Shown piece after piece: positions 41,530 through 52,200 of a stretch of 64,000 nucleotides of DNA. Positions within the stretch are counted from its first letter, which is position 1; each line of letters begins with the position of its first letter. The position numbers were made by a program, and so were the translations under genes. The notes under the pieces were generated by a model, which did not search any database, was not told where the DNA came from, and worked only from the letters and a program-made list of their open reading frames with translations. The stretch comes from G963663365 sp963663365 (GTDB taxonomy: Bacteria > Hinthialibacterota > Hinthialibacteria > Hinthialibacterales > G963663365), in assembly GCA_963663365.2 (NCBI GenBank), contig CAXXIH010000008.1, positions 1,736,001 to 1,800,000 of the forward strand, in the 5' to 3' direction.

Positions 41530-42939
41530 ATGGAATCCAACATTATGCACTATAAAATGCCTATACAAATCCTTTTAATCTTGGTAATTGCCTGCCAAAC
41601 CATGGCCCAAGAAACCAAGGGTGTCATTTCACCGCAAAAAGGATTGAGTGAAATGGAACTGAGCCTCTGGAACGATCCCACTTTTAAGAAGCAATTTACG
41701 GAAAGTTATATTGCCGAAACAGAGATAGAGCCGCGTGTCACGATTGATGAACGCAAAGAGATGGAGAAGATCCTTGAACTGATTTCGGCTGATAACATGA
41801 GCGAAGCAGCCGCGCTCCTCGAAAAATCACGTTCTGATGCAACAAGCGCGGTCTATGATTTTACCCTCGCCAATATCTATTTTCAGCAGGATGAACTCGA
41901 TAAAGCCGCTGAGGCCTATCTGGTTGCGGTTGATAAATATCCGAAATTCCGCCGGGCCTGGAAAAACCTGAGCCTTATCTATGTCCGGCAAGGAGAGTTT
42001 GAAAAGGCATTGCCCGCTTTGACCCATGTTATTGAACTTGGAGGCCAGGATGCGCTTACTTACGGCTTATTGGGGTATGCCTACTCTTCGGTTGATAACA
42101 ATCTGCCCGCCGAATCCGCTTATCGTATGGCGATTCTTCTAGATCCGGAGACGAAAGATTGGCAGATGGGATTGGCGCGCAGTTTCTTTCGACAGGAACG
42201 TTATGCCGAAGCGGCCGCATTATGCGCACAATTGCTGAAAAACGAGCCTGAACGAACCGATCTCTGGTTATTGCAGGCCAATGCTTACCTTGGATTAAAC
42301 CAGCCACTTGAGGCTGCGGAGATCTATGAAATTGTAAAACGCATGGGAGAATCAACCCCCGATAGTCTGAATATGTTGGGCGATATCTATGTCAATGAAG
42401 AACTCTTCAGCATGGCTGCTGATTCGTATGTGCTTGCCATGGAGAAAGATACTGAGGGGAATCCTGACCGAGCCATTCGTTCGGCCAAAGTCCTATCGGC
42501 GCGTGGTGCAATTCAAGAAACACGAATGTTGGCTGAGCGTATCGAAAGCCTATATGGCGACCGGCTTGAAAATGATGCCCGGAAAGACCTGTTGAAACTT
42601 CGCGCCCGACTCGCTGTGGCGGATGGTTCCGGAGAAGAAGAAGTCCAAGTGCTTCAGGAAATTGTGGAGTTAGATCCATTAGATGGCGAGGCACTAATTC
42701 TACTTGGGCAACACAGTAGCCGTAACGGCGATATGGAGAAGGCAATCTTCTATTATGAGCAGGCCGAAAGCATCGAGAAATTCGAGGCTGATGCCAAAAT
42801 CCGCCACGCCCAACTTTTGGTAGCCGATGGCAAGTATGCCGAAGCCCTGCCTTTGCTACGCCGTGCGCAACTGGTCAATCCGCGTGAAAATGTTCAAGAA
42901 TACTTGGAGCAAGTCGAGCGCGTTGCCAAGACACGTTAA
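41530..42939 (+). CDS. Periplasmic TPR protein of the TonB operon
   Basis: 469 residues. Signal peptide (IQILLILVIACQTMAQ), then about nine or ten TPR units from about residue 75 to the end (FTLANIYFQQDELDKAAEAY, LSLIYVRQGEFEKALPALTH, ANAYLGLNQPLEAAEIYEIV, AQLLVADGKYAEALPLLRRA). TPR proteins are the usual last gene of TtpC-type TonB operons and are thought to stabilise or organise the complex. ATG with AAGGA eight bases upstream; it closely follows tonB, so it is very likely co-transcribed. Confidence 0.88.
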   Translation: MESNIMHYKMPIQILLILVIACQTMAQETKGVISPQKGLSEMELSLWNDPTFKKQFTESYIAETEIEPRVTIDERKEMEKILELISADNMSEAAALLEKSRSDATSAVYDFTLANIYFQQDELDKAAEAYLVAVDKYPKFRRAWKNLSLIYVRQGEFEKALPALTHVIELGGQDALTYGLLGYAYSSVDNNLPAESAYRMAILLDPETKDWQMGLARSFFRQERYAEAAALCAQLLKNEPERTDLWLLQANAYLGLNQPLEAAEIYEIVKRMGESTPDSLNMLGDIYVNEELFSMAADSYVLAMEKDTEGNPDRAIRSAKVLSARGAIQETRMLAERIESLYGDRLENDARKDLLKLRARLAVADGSGEEEVQVLQEIVELDPLDGEALILLGQHSSRNGDMEKAIFYYEQAESIEKFEADAKIRHAQLLVADGKYAEALPLLRRAQLVNPRENVQEYLEQVERVAKTR

Positions 42940-43077
42940 GAATACCCATATGCCCATGCTCTAATCAGTTTTGAGAATTACGATTCGCTGAAACTGAATA
43001 CTTGCTTGGCATAACGCCTAAGCGCAAAGACTGGGCGACACAATGTAGAAAGCGGTGTCTCCTCGGACGACCTAACT

Positions 43078-43152
43078 TGGAGTCCCAGAGAGGAACACCC
43101 CGGGGGGTCTGGTTAAGATTCTGGGAGACAATGGGGCTCCAGATTTGTTTTT
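43078..43152 (+). terminator. Hairpin with two competing pairings after the TonB operon
   Basis: TGGAGTCCC (43078-43086) can pair with GGGGCTCCA (43133-43141), followed by a T-rich stretch; this would be a terminator with a structured loop. TCCCAGA (43083-43089) can instead pair with TCTGGGA (43120-43126). The two stems share bases 43083-43086 and so exclude one another. CCCCGGGG lies within the loop. Located 138 bp after the TPR stop. Confidence 0.5.
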
Positions 43153-43349
43153 GATCTTCCCCTGACTTTGCAGAGACTTCGTCGGCCCGGAGTCCTTGGT
43201 CTATGCACAGTGGTCCTTACTCGCCGTCAACCTCCCTGCCCCCCAGTGTGGATTTTGTTTTACCGCGTTGGGGATTTCTACCGACTTAACAGAACGAAAT
43301 CATAAGACCATTTCCGTCATATCATTCATTGTTAATCAGTACTCGCTTA

Positions 43350-43492
43350 GCTACGTGTGCCATAGATCGCCAGACAATGACAAACTTTATATGGATGCTG
43401 TTTGGGGTCTTTTAATGATCTTATACCTGTGCCTAAAATCCGTACCAGGCCGGTGTACAGCGGCGCTGAGAGCGTTTCTCGGCAAAAGAGTA
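43350..43492 (+). repeat. Repeated element, copy 2 (pair at 26121)
   Basis: Carries GCTACGTGTGCC (43350-43361) and the 30-base block starting at 43463 that match copy 1 with identical spacing. Here the shared reading frame is open, in a 103-codon frame at 43196-43507 ending ...AALRAFLGKRVSKHP. The middle is diverged but has the same length. I do not recognise the protein; it may be a small gene carried by a mobile element. Confidence 0.5.
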
Positions 43493-43813
43493 TCAAAGCA
43501 CCCATAATACAATTTAAGTGGCTTCTATGGGCTCAGATGAGTGGAAAACGAAAATCATGATTCATCATGACAAGAAGAAGGCAATAAGAGCCATTCAGAT
43601 TTGTTCTCATTGGAAGCATTGACCATAGCTACAATCCCAGCTCGCACAGCGCCGGGCAACTTCGGCCAAGCGTCGAGAACGGCCTGCAATTCCTTGTCAC
43701 GGGACGGCTGATTTTCGGCGTTTTCAGCGCCGAGTGCCGACGTAGGTGCCGACACTGGGGGTTCTATATCTTCCCAAGTATTTGATTCATTATCACTTAG
43801 TCTATGTTCCAAA

Positions 43814-43839
43814 TCGGGTTCGAACCCCGTCTCCCGCTC
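43814..43839 (+). other. tRNA 3'-end remnant (T-arm plus acceptor strand)
   Basis: TCGGGTTCGAACCCCGT has a T-loop TTCGAAC with a 4-5 bp stem, followed by CTCCCGC and T, the size of an acceptor 3' strand plus discriminator. No 5' half (a GCGGGAG acceptor start, D-arm or anticodon arm) lies in the 90 bp before it, so it is not an intact tRNA gene. It looks like an attachment-site duplicate. Confidence 0.55.
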
Positions 43840-43850
43840 TTTGATTTTAA

Positions 43851-43887
43851 AAGACTTACGTATCCTCGGATCGTAAGTCTTTTTCTT
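43851..43887 (+). terminator. Rho-independent terminator following the tRNA remnant
   Basis: AAGACTTACG (43851-43860) pairs with CGTAAGTCTT (43872-43881); the inner ATCC/GGAT pairs extend the stem to 14 bp with a one-base bulge. A T-rich run, TTTTTCTTT, follows. Position and strand fit a tRNA terminator carried along with the remnant. Confidence 0.75.
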
Positions 43888-44081
43888 TGTGCACGCGTAT
43901 TTGTAGCCAAGGGCATTGAGAAATAGTACATAATTTGGATGCTGATTCATGAATAGCAGTAGCGTAAGGGCTTCGTGAATTAGCCGTCTTAGTGAGTGGC
44001 ATGTGCGGCAGAGTTCGACAAAGAAGGCGGGAGTTGCATACTTAACAGGCAGAGGTTGCCGCAGCCCAATTATGGATGCCG

Positions 44082-44384
44082 CTATCCTGCCACCAGGTCG
44101 GCAGGTTGACGTTTGGCCAGATGTTTAAGGACCGGCCCAAGTACAGCACGTGCCAGGTCTAGCTCATAGTTCTTTTGAAGATTCATCCACAAATCAGGCG
44201 ATGTCCCAAAGTAATGCCCAAGCCGCAAGGCGGTATCTGCCGTGATGTTGCGTTTGCCCGCAATGATCTGGCTTATACGGTTGGCCGGTACATCGATCAG
44301 GCGCGCGAGTTCTGCTGCACTCATTTCGAGGGCATCAAGTTCATCAGCAAGGATTTCTCCCGGATGGATTGGTGTACGTGCCAT
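44082..44384 (-). CDS. higA: HigA-family antitoxin
   Basis: 100 residues; DNA-binding antitoxin that neutralises HigB and represses the operon. The N-terminal IHPGEILADELDALEMSA and the helix-turn-helix ELARLIDVPANRISQIIAGK are typical HigA/VapI sequence, followed by ALRLGHYFGTSPDLWMNLQ. The frame is open far upstream through the toxin gene, but the ATG at 44384 has GAGGAG eight bases before it and gives the family's normal length. It lies 13 bp after the toxin stop, in the toxin-first order usual for higBA. Confidence 0.95.
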   Translation of the reverse strand: MARTPIHPGEILADELDALEMSAAELARLIDVPANRISQIIAGKRNITADTALRLGHYFGTSPDLWMNLQKNYELDLARAVLGPVLKHLAKRQPADLVAG

Positions 44385-44397
44385 AGGTTTTCTCCTC

Positions 44398-44682
44398 TCA
44401 GTGATAGTCAACAATTTCCACATTCTCAGGTCCGTCTGCGCCATCCGGCCATTCAAAACAAATACGCCATTGGTCATTGATCCGAATGCTGTATTGCCCT
44501 TTCCTATCGCCCTTGAGGATTTCAAACCGGTTTCCCGGTAACTGGCGTAAATCATGAATCGTAGCCGCAGCCTCAAGAATGCGGAGCCGTCTCTCGGCTT
44601 GCCGGCAAAATGGCTCGAATTGCTGGACTTTTTCTCCGTTCGCAAAACGCTCCGTTTTCTTGTTGCGATAACTTCGGATCAT
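44398..44682 (-). CDS. higB: HigB-family ribonuclease toxin
   Basis: About 94 residues; RelE-superfamily mRNA interferase that cleaves ribosome-bound mRNA. The sequence is close to the family pattern throughout: MIRSYRNKKTERFANGE, RILEAAATIHDLRQLPGNRF, EILKGDRKGQYSIRINDQWR, ICFEW and the end VEIVDYH. The Arg, Lys and His residues usual for activity are present, so it looks intact. The frame starts with TTG at 44697, but the ATG at 44682 matches the family start. A palindromic operator lies 17 bp upstream. Confidence 0.95.
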   Translation of the reverse strand: MIRSYRNKKTERFANGEKVQQFEPFCRQAERRLRILEAAATIHDLRQLPGNRFEILKGDRKGQYSIRINDQWRICFEWPDGADGPENVEIVDYH

Positions 44683-44698
44683 ATCAAAGAATAGCAAA

Positions 44699-44724
44699 GA
44701 ATACGCTGTACGTCTAGCGTATTC
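44699..44724. promoter_or_regulatory. higBA operator palindrome
   Basis: GAATACGCT (44699-44707) and AGCGTATTC (44716-44724) form perfect 9-bp arms around an 8-bp spacer centred on ACGT. It sits 17 bp before the higB start. Autoregulation by HigA at such dyads is established for the family; that this is the site is inferred. Confidence 0.75.
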
Positions 44725-44856
44725 ATCGGCCTATTTGCATGCAACAAGGCGCTAAAAAGTGATCTCTGCCTGGCAAACAAAAAAGCATTTTTCCCATTGG
44801 AATAATGGGCTAGTTTCGGTGCGAAATGCCTTCTTGCAGCACGCATGCGCCTTTCT

Positions 44857-45852
44857 CTATTTCACGGCAAGCAAGAGCCCGGAGGTGGTGCAGACGTTTT
44901 GTTCTTGGGTGAACGTGAGTCCAGCATTGGTGAACCAGTTTTTGACTTCATCCGATGTATAACAATCGCCGCGTTCAGTATTCACCAACATATTGACTGC
45001 AAACAACGCCGACCAGGCTGGACTTGTTCTGCTTGAATCCAGAATAAAATCCTTAACGCATAACTGTCCGCCGGGCTGAAGCGCCGCCGCGCATTTTGCA
45101 ACTAGTTTTTGGTTATCATCAAACGAATAACTATGAATGATGTTTGAAAGTAAAATGAAATCGTAACCGTCACCAAAATCATCCTGCCAAGCATCGCCAG
45201 GTTTTACAGTAACTCGTTCTGCGAGGCCCGCCGCTTCAATATTGGCCTGCGCGACTTTGGTTGTCTCTTCTTTATCGAATACCACCGCGTGCAATCCCGT
45301 ATTCCTGTGCGCAAATTCAATCGAATAGAATCCCGGACCGCCGCCGATATCGAGCATCTTTTTCGCATTGGAAAGATCCAAGGCATCGGCAGTCTCGGCC
45401 ACGCTGGCCTTGGCGACATCGGCCATCGCCATCGCAAAACTGCGTTCATCAAACTGAAAGTCCATTCCGATATCGGTGTCATCCACGGGCTTCCCTGTTT
45501 TAACAACCTCGAACAACCTTCCCCAAACCGCATAGAGCCGTGCGGTGTGGTTGAGAATCCCGGCCTTGCAGCGTTTTCCGGTGGGAATGAGAAACTCAAG
45601 CGCGACTGGGGAATTGCAATAGGCATTGCCATCCTTCTCAAGCAAAGAGAGAGCGGCAAGCGCATCGCACAGAATTCGTAGCGCCCGGGGTTCGGCATCG
45701 ACGGCCTTTGCCAATTCACCGGCGGATAGGGTCCTATCCTCCAACGCTGCAAATACGCCCAGACGATTTGCAGTTAAGAGCACTTGCGCGGCGCGAAAGC
45801 CACCGGCGATTTCATCGATGGGGTCTTTGACAGTTTTTGCGGCATCGGCCAT
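44857..45852 (-). CDS. SAM-dependent O-methyltransferase
   Basis: 331 residues from the chosen start. N-terminal winged-helix dimerisation domain (IAGGFRAAQVLLTANRLGVF, RALRILCDALAALSLLE) and C-terminal Rossmann methyltransferase domain with the SAM motif MLDIGGGPGFYSIEFA (about residue 163) and the acidic ribose-binding segment HAVVFDKEE. It belongs to the hydroxyneurobilin/acetylserotonin O-methyltransferase-like group (Methyltransf_2), which methylates small aromatic or secondary-metabolite hydroxyls. The open frame extends to 45939, but the ATG at 45852 has GGAG seven bases upstream. It stands alone, so the substrate is unknown. Confidence 0.85.
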   Translation of the reverse strand: MADAAKTVKDPIDEIAGGFRAAQVLLTANRLGVFAALEDRTLSAGELAKAVDAEPRALRILCDALAALSLLEKDGNAYCNSPVALEFLIPTGKRCKAGILNHTARLYAVWGRLFEVVKTGKPVDDTDIGMDFQFDERSFAMAMADVAKASVAETADALDLSNAKKMLDIGGGPGFYSIEFAHRNTGLHAVVFDKEETTKVAQANIEAAGLAERVTVKPGDAWQDDFGDGYDFILLSNIIHSYSFDDNQKLVAKCAAALQPGGQLCVKDFILDSSRTSPAWSALFAVNMLVNTERGDCYTSDEVKNWFTNAGLTFTQEQNVCTTSGLLLAVK

Positions 45853-46207
45853 GGGTAATCTCCAATACATCGACTTTAATTTCAATAAGGCAATTGTAAC
45901 CGGATGAACGTGATTTTGGAGAGACGTTAGAGAGCCCATCCGAGATTTGAGCCGGTTTCAAAGCATATTCAGAAAAGTTTCTGGTAGAGCACCCTGCGTA
46001 ACCGATTCGTTTTATGTGTTGCCTCGCACTTTCAGCGTCGGAGTACCTCCGCAGGCAAGTTGCCTACCGGCTCACGATTTCGAGGTGTGTACGAGGGATT
46101 TGGTTGGTCAGCACCCTGCACGCCAGATACATGTGTATATAATACAAGCAGCGGATCGTCCTGCCCTGGCGGGATGAGCCTCCCCATGCACGATTATGAG
46201 ACGGTAA
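45853..46207. other. Gap with no supported gene
   Basis: AGAGCCCATCC at 45930-45940 repeats the left arm of the terminator stem at 46208. No gene or RNA recognised. Confidence 0.4.
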
Positions 46208-46239
46208 AGAGCCCATCCAGGAATACCTAGATGGGCTCT
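46208..46239 (-). terminator. Hairpin downstream of the giant dockerin gene
   Basis: AGAGCCCATC (46208-46217) pairs with GATGGGCTCT (46230-46239); inner AGG/CCT pairs extend it. It lies 55 bp past the stop of the 2593-residue gene. T-runs on either side are modest, so it may stop transcription in both directions or simply protect the mRNA end. Confidence 0.6.
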
Positions 46240-46293
46240 CATTCATGATTTTTGTATTGTCAACAACTTTCAAGGAAAACAGAAAGTTATTGC

Positions 46294-49200
46294 TTATTCC
46301 AACGTGTAGAGCATCCACGAAGAGACATCGGTGCCATCACCTTCTACGTGAATGATTCCGCCTTCCCAAGCGACATCCATGTAATTCAAACCTGTGTCAT
46401 AAGCAACAAACGTTTTGAAATCGATAGGATAGTCACCTTCGGTGGCAAGGTTCTTCACAAGGAAAACCAATTCCATAACATCCGTGAATCCGGTAAGGCC
46501 ATATGCACCGATCCAATTGAAATACATCGAACCACCCTCCCAAGGGAACAGTTCGGGATTCATGGCATAAAGTTCTCCATTGCCACTGCCGAAATCATCC
46601 AGCGAAGGCTCAAGCAATTCAAAGGTCGTTCCATCGAAATCCAATTCAAACGCCAGATTCCCAAGACTTACAGCATCGGATAGATGAACGGCCAACGACA
46701 CGGTATTCCCCGGATCGGTGGAAGCCGAATCGATGTTTACGCCCAGTATCCCGGACGTCTTCCGTTTGAGCTGAGGTTGGCTCTGCGTTACAGCCGCTAA
46801 GGCCGCCTTGCCCATTGTCGTTCCGGTGGAATGCGAACCGGCATTCGGCTGTGTGCTGTCTCCGAGCGAATATGTCACACGCCTTCCACTGGCTTGCCCG
46901 GGTTTCCGCATATAAATCTCATAGCCTGAATCGGCATCCGAACTATAGAAAACATAACTGCTGTCCCGGCTCCATGCGGGATCGGTTTCGGAACTGTCGA
47001 GTTCAGTCAACCGTGAAAGTCCGGCGCCATTTGTGCCGATTACATAGATTTCCTCGTTGCCATCCCGGTCTGAAACAAAGGCAATGTATGAACCATCGGG
47101 CGACCAGGCCGGTTTTGTGTTTGAGCCGTTCCCATCGGTAAGTTGGTGCAGATTGCCTCCGTCCGCATCCATAATCCAGATATCGAAATTGCCGCCACGA
47201 TCGGAAGCGAAGGCAATTTGTTGCGCATCCGGTGACCAACAAGGATCGATATCATTTGCCGCATTCTCTGTAATGCGAACGGGAACCGGTGGGGAGATAA
47301 CAGCATGGATCATAACCGGGAGGAAAAACTCCTGAGCCCAATTGCCGGAAGAGGCATAATACGACCAAACCGAGAACCAATCGCCATCGGAAGCCTGGCC
47401 CAATTGGGGCGCATTATCTTCGAGGAAATAGACAGCCACGATATAATCCGTATCAACGGTCATGCCTCCGGTGTCGATGGAGAACCAGCCGGCCTCCTGG
47501 GGAACAGCCGTGCCTTCGGCCAAGGGCGTCCCACGGGGAAATCCCGACTCAAAAGCAAAAATTTTCCAATCGAACGCAGTAGGCGCAGATTGAATATAGA
47601 CTTTGAGCTCAGTCAGACTTCCCTTTGCGGCCCCAAACTGAACAGCAATTGCATTGCCAGCCACTGTGGAATACGAACCCGCAACCGTGTCACTGCTGCG
47701 GGAAAGTTCCCCGATTTCTTCATCCGGATCAACCATCATCGTGTAAATTTCCGGATTGCCATCCTGCTCCGAAACCAGCGCAACATTGCCGGTCGCTCCA
47801 TGCCAATCAGGCGAATACTCGGCCTCCGACGTAAATGTGTACTGCACCGGATACTCACCATCACTGCGCATAATCCATAGATCCGGATTTCCCGAACGTT
47901 CGGATGTGAAAAGTATGTTCGCCTGATCTTCGGAAAGAACCGGATCGTAATCATTCGCCGGATCCGATGTTAATCTTATGGTGGAAGCCTGAGTCATCCA
48001 TTTTACGAAGACATCTTTGTTTTCATCTTCCTCTGAGGTAAATACAAACGAATCCACGCGGGTCGGCGATTCGACTGTCGGTCCGAATTCCGACGTATTC
48101 CCATCGGTATGAATAACGGTTGCGTGCAAGTTGTAGCCGTGAGGAATCGATCCGGATACATAGAAATTATTTCCGAATACCGGGCACGAACCAACCAGGA
48201 CCTCGCCTTCATCATTCGCATCGGCATACACTTCAATCAAGCTGCCTTGGGGCGCATTGTCGACAGTGCCGGAGATATTATAGCCACCCCAACCGATTTC
48301 GCGGATTACCGGAGCCTCGATCTGTCCATTGCCACCCGCGAGCCGAATACCGCTTCCTTCATGTTCCGTGATTGAATTACGTGAAATTTGGTTTTGGTTG
48401 GTACTCGTTCCCTCTACAAGAATTCCGTGCCCGCCATTTTGACGGATTTGATTGTGAGTAATGACATTCCCGTGAGCACCACCGGTAAGCCATATTCCAT
48501 TTTCTTCACATCTTTGAATTAGATTTGCATGAATACGCACTTTTGTAATCGAATCGTCCAATACGATTCCTTGGCCAAATACATAGTATGTATTGCTTGC
48601 GGCGGGATCGCCAATTGTGTTGTTACTAATAAGCAGTTCCTGTACTTCTCCCTCCGCTCGAATACCAGTACCGGTTCCGGTTCCAAGGTAATTTCCTTCG
48701 CGGGGGGATGAACCGCCGATTTGGATATTGGTTCCACCTTGGACATAAATTGTATTTTCGGGATTATCGTAAAAAGTTGTACTAACAATCGAAACGTCTT
48801 CCGTATTCTCACCGGAGATAATTACGCCACCGCCTTCATTCGGGTAGAAATCAGTATATCGGTCGATTTCACCAATGCGGACATCGACGCAGTCCTGGAT
48901 CAACACACCGCCTTCCATATTGCTATAAACCTGCGATGTAGAATACGTATACTCTCCTTCGATACTGCCGCGGTAAGACACTCCCTCGACATCGTGCATA
49001 CGAATGCCTGCACCTTGGTTGCTGCCACAAGAAGTGGCTTCAATCAAGGTGTTATCCGAATTTTGTTCGAGGAGAATGCCGTCGCTGCCATTTGAATATA
49101 CTGACAGCCCAAGCAAATTCGTGTTTAGGCAAGATGTAACCCGAAGCCCATAGCCTCCATTTCCTCCGCCGGTTTGTCCTAAAGTCATATTTCGGACGGT

Positions 49201-52200
49201 CACATTACTGCAATTTTCAAGAACGACACCGTCATTTTGATTCTCAACAACATAAGCGCCAACAATCTCCGTTCCTTGGGCGCCACTCCAACGCATTCCG
49301 GCGATTCCTGCACCGCGCACTTCCAGCTGAACAAAATCCTCTGCAGAACTCTCGCTGTTCAAGCCATATTCGGCTGCGTCGTAGCAATAGGCGCTTTCAA
49401 TCGTACTTCCGCTTGTTCCTAAGAGATACACTCCGGTATCGTAACCATTGATATAGGCATCTTCGAAAAGAACACCGGAACAGTTTTCGAGATGAAGGGC
49501 CGTACCGGATACGCCATCCAAAGCATACGAATTGCGATAAGGGGCCCCCACAACATTGACGCTGTATCCGAAGGACAACCGTGATAAGGTTATTGACGAA
49601 TCTTCATCGGCACTGCCCTCCACATCGACAACACGAATGCCCCCGTCCCCATTCAACGCCATAACACAATCTTCAATATACGTTCCGGGCGCGCCTTCGA
49701 TGACGATGCCAAAACCACTATTGCTATTATCTGGATATTCGCTGTTCGTATCTCCTACCGTACATTCAAGCAGTGTATTCGACGAAGTTGAAGCACCGCT
49801 TAGACTGATGCCATTTCCGCCGTTGCTATAACAACTGCAATTCGACAAAGTATTTTCCGACGCTCCATTTTGGATGCGGATACCATCGTTTGTGTTGCCG
49901 AGGTACGGAGTTTCGTTTTCGTCTATGCCGTGATAGCCCGCTGTAACATAGGTGCACTGGTTCAGTTGCGCATCGGTTCCATCAAGTAAGAAACCATAAT
50001 TAGCATTACCTGAGACATAGTTCAGATCGATAATATTCTCGCTTCCCTTCACTGTAATTCCATTACGATTTCCTAAAACCTCGCAGTACTGGATTGTGTT
50101 TTTATAAGATTGCCCATCAATATAGATGCCATCCCCTTCATTATCTTGACATCGTACACTTTTGATATAATTCCATTGGGAACCACCGCTGATTTCAATT
50201 CCGTGGTCATCGTTTTCGCTATATACACCTGTAATTTGGTTGCCGGAACCGCCGTCGATATGCAGTCCGCTTCCACCGCAATTCCGGATTGTAATATTTT
50301 CAACGAGCGCTCCAACACAGTCTTGAAGCAACAAACCATCCCCCGCAGCATTTTCGATGCTAACAGCCGCTCCGATTCGGTTATCATCCCCACGAACAAT
50401 AATCGCATCGGAAAGAGAACCGGAAAATTCTCCCGCTTCGATATATGCGGAATTGGCATTGATAAGCAAAGGATCCGGACATTGAAATCCACCAAACGCC
50501 GCCTGACTCCCATTCGCCAACCCTTTGGTGCAAGTCTCCGCTGTAAGAGTGGCAAATTCCGACATTTCAAAGACGTCATTCGTTTCTAATGAGAAGTCCT
50601 CGACAGCATAGGTATCTTCATAGCCACAATGGATAAAATCGGAAAACTGAGAACCATCATAAGCAGCCCAGTCAAATTCATCCGGCATTGAATAGAAATG
50701 GAAGTAATCACCTTCTTCCATATTGCTGCTCGATTGATCCAAGTTTTCGGCGTAAGTCAGGTACGGCTCCGATACAGATCCATTTATATAATGATCTACG
50801 CGATAATGCTTATGATACTCGTTTTCAGGGCTGGTGCCTTTCGAATTGGTTACAACTGTTCCTTCCACCCAAATGAAAAGATCATCCTCGGTCTTGGTTT
50901 CGTGATAGTGGTGGATGGATTCCAGGTTTTCATCATCCCAAGATGTCGTAAACGGATTAAAATCACCACGCGCCACAGCCAACGCCTCATCGAGTGTAAG
51001 CGTTCCATCGAATTCAATACCTGAATTCAACGCATATACCGTTACAGAAAATCCTTGGTCGAGAGAGTACCCCTCAAGATATGTAACCGTGAATTCTTCA
51101 GACTCTCCAGCTGAATTAGAGGCAATAATTTTGAAATCCTCTTCAGTTTCTGTTTCCGGGAGTTGAAGAACGGCAAAAGTGTCGCTTTGGTTGTTGGGAA
51201 AAACGCTCAGACCATCGACCGAGAAATAGGCTTCGTTTAGATGTTTCCCATGAATCGTAATAAACTGCCCCGGATGCGCACTTGCGGGTTCTGATTTGGT
51301 AATTACCGGCTTTCCTTTGACATTAAATTGAACAGGCAACGAACGAACATCCAAATCCGGATTGTACACACTCACATCATACACTTGAGCAGGAACATCA
51401 GGCACTCTTGCAACTATTTTGCTTGAAGTGTTGCTAATAACTTCAGCCGGAAAATCAGCAAAATAAACGCGGAATGGAGTTCCACCCGATAAGGCCGCAA
51501 GCCGATTTCCACGAATGGTGATCTCGTTTCCCTCAAAAGTATCCGTCGGATGATACCCCCAGGCCGGTTCGATTTCCGTGATAACCGGCCCGCCGAGAAT
51601 TGTGAACTGTTGAGGCGACTGCACTCGAGATTGAGCGGCAGGCGTGTTGACATAAACCGAAGCGCTATAGCTGGAAGAATAACTGGCAAGGACTCCTTGG
51701 GGGACTTTGACCTCCAATTCGGTCCGGTCTGCATTGACTCCAAGTACTTCGGCTTTCACTGAATTGAAGGAAACCGTGTTGTCTGAAGCTGTTGCCGCGA
51801 ATCGTTCACCAAGTATCTTTACAGTTCCACCTTCAATCGCACGATTAGGCTCGAAACCTGTAATTTTGGGGCTGAATGGATCGCCCACCAATACAATCAT
51901 GGTTTCAAGCGGTGTCGGCCCGGGTGAGAGTTCTAAATCCAAAGGATTAAGAAGGTATCCCATAAGACCGGCCAACCGTTCTCCGATCCGTCCAACCGAT
52001 GAGACCTTTCCAAGCACGGCGGTAATCGCATTGGCGTTCTTTAATGCAGAAAGGAGAGTCCCTTGCAGTTTTTCCTGCGCAGCGGATATGCCTTCATCCA
52101 CGGCAACGGACATGACCCCTTTCCCGGCTTCGATTAAAACATTTACCAAGATTTCAACGGCTTGACGCGATGAGACATCGCTGAGATTTTGCCCCGCAGT

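Larger units (their letters stand above)
43555..43950 (-). pseudogene. Integrase-like C-terminal tail containing a tRNA-derived segment
   Basis: A 131-codon frame without a good start. Its middle, KERETGFEP, is the peptide produced when a frame reads antisense through a tRNA T-arm, a feature known from integrase genes next to their tRNA attachment sites. The C-terminal part, LQAVLDAWPKLPGAVRAGIV, resembles tails I associate with island tyrosine recombinases. The catalytic region is absent. The frame also reads through a tRNA 3' remnant and a terminator hairpin on the other strand. I take it as a mobile-element end, not a working protein. The family assignment is from memory of typical tails and remains moderate. 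Confidence 0.45.

Noticed and set aside
43730..43839. Intact tRNA gene
   Set aside because: Only the T-arm and acceptor 3' strand are present; no matching acceptor 5' strand, D-arm or anticodon arm lies upstream.
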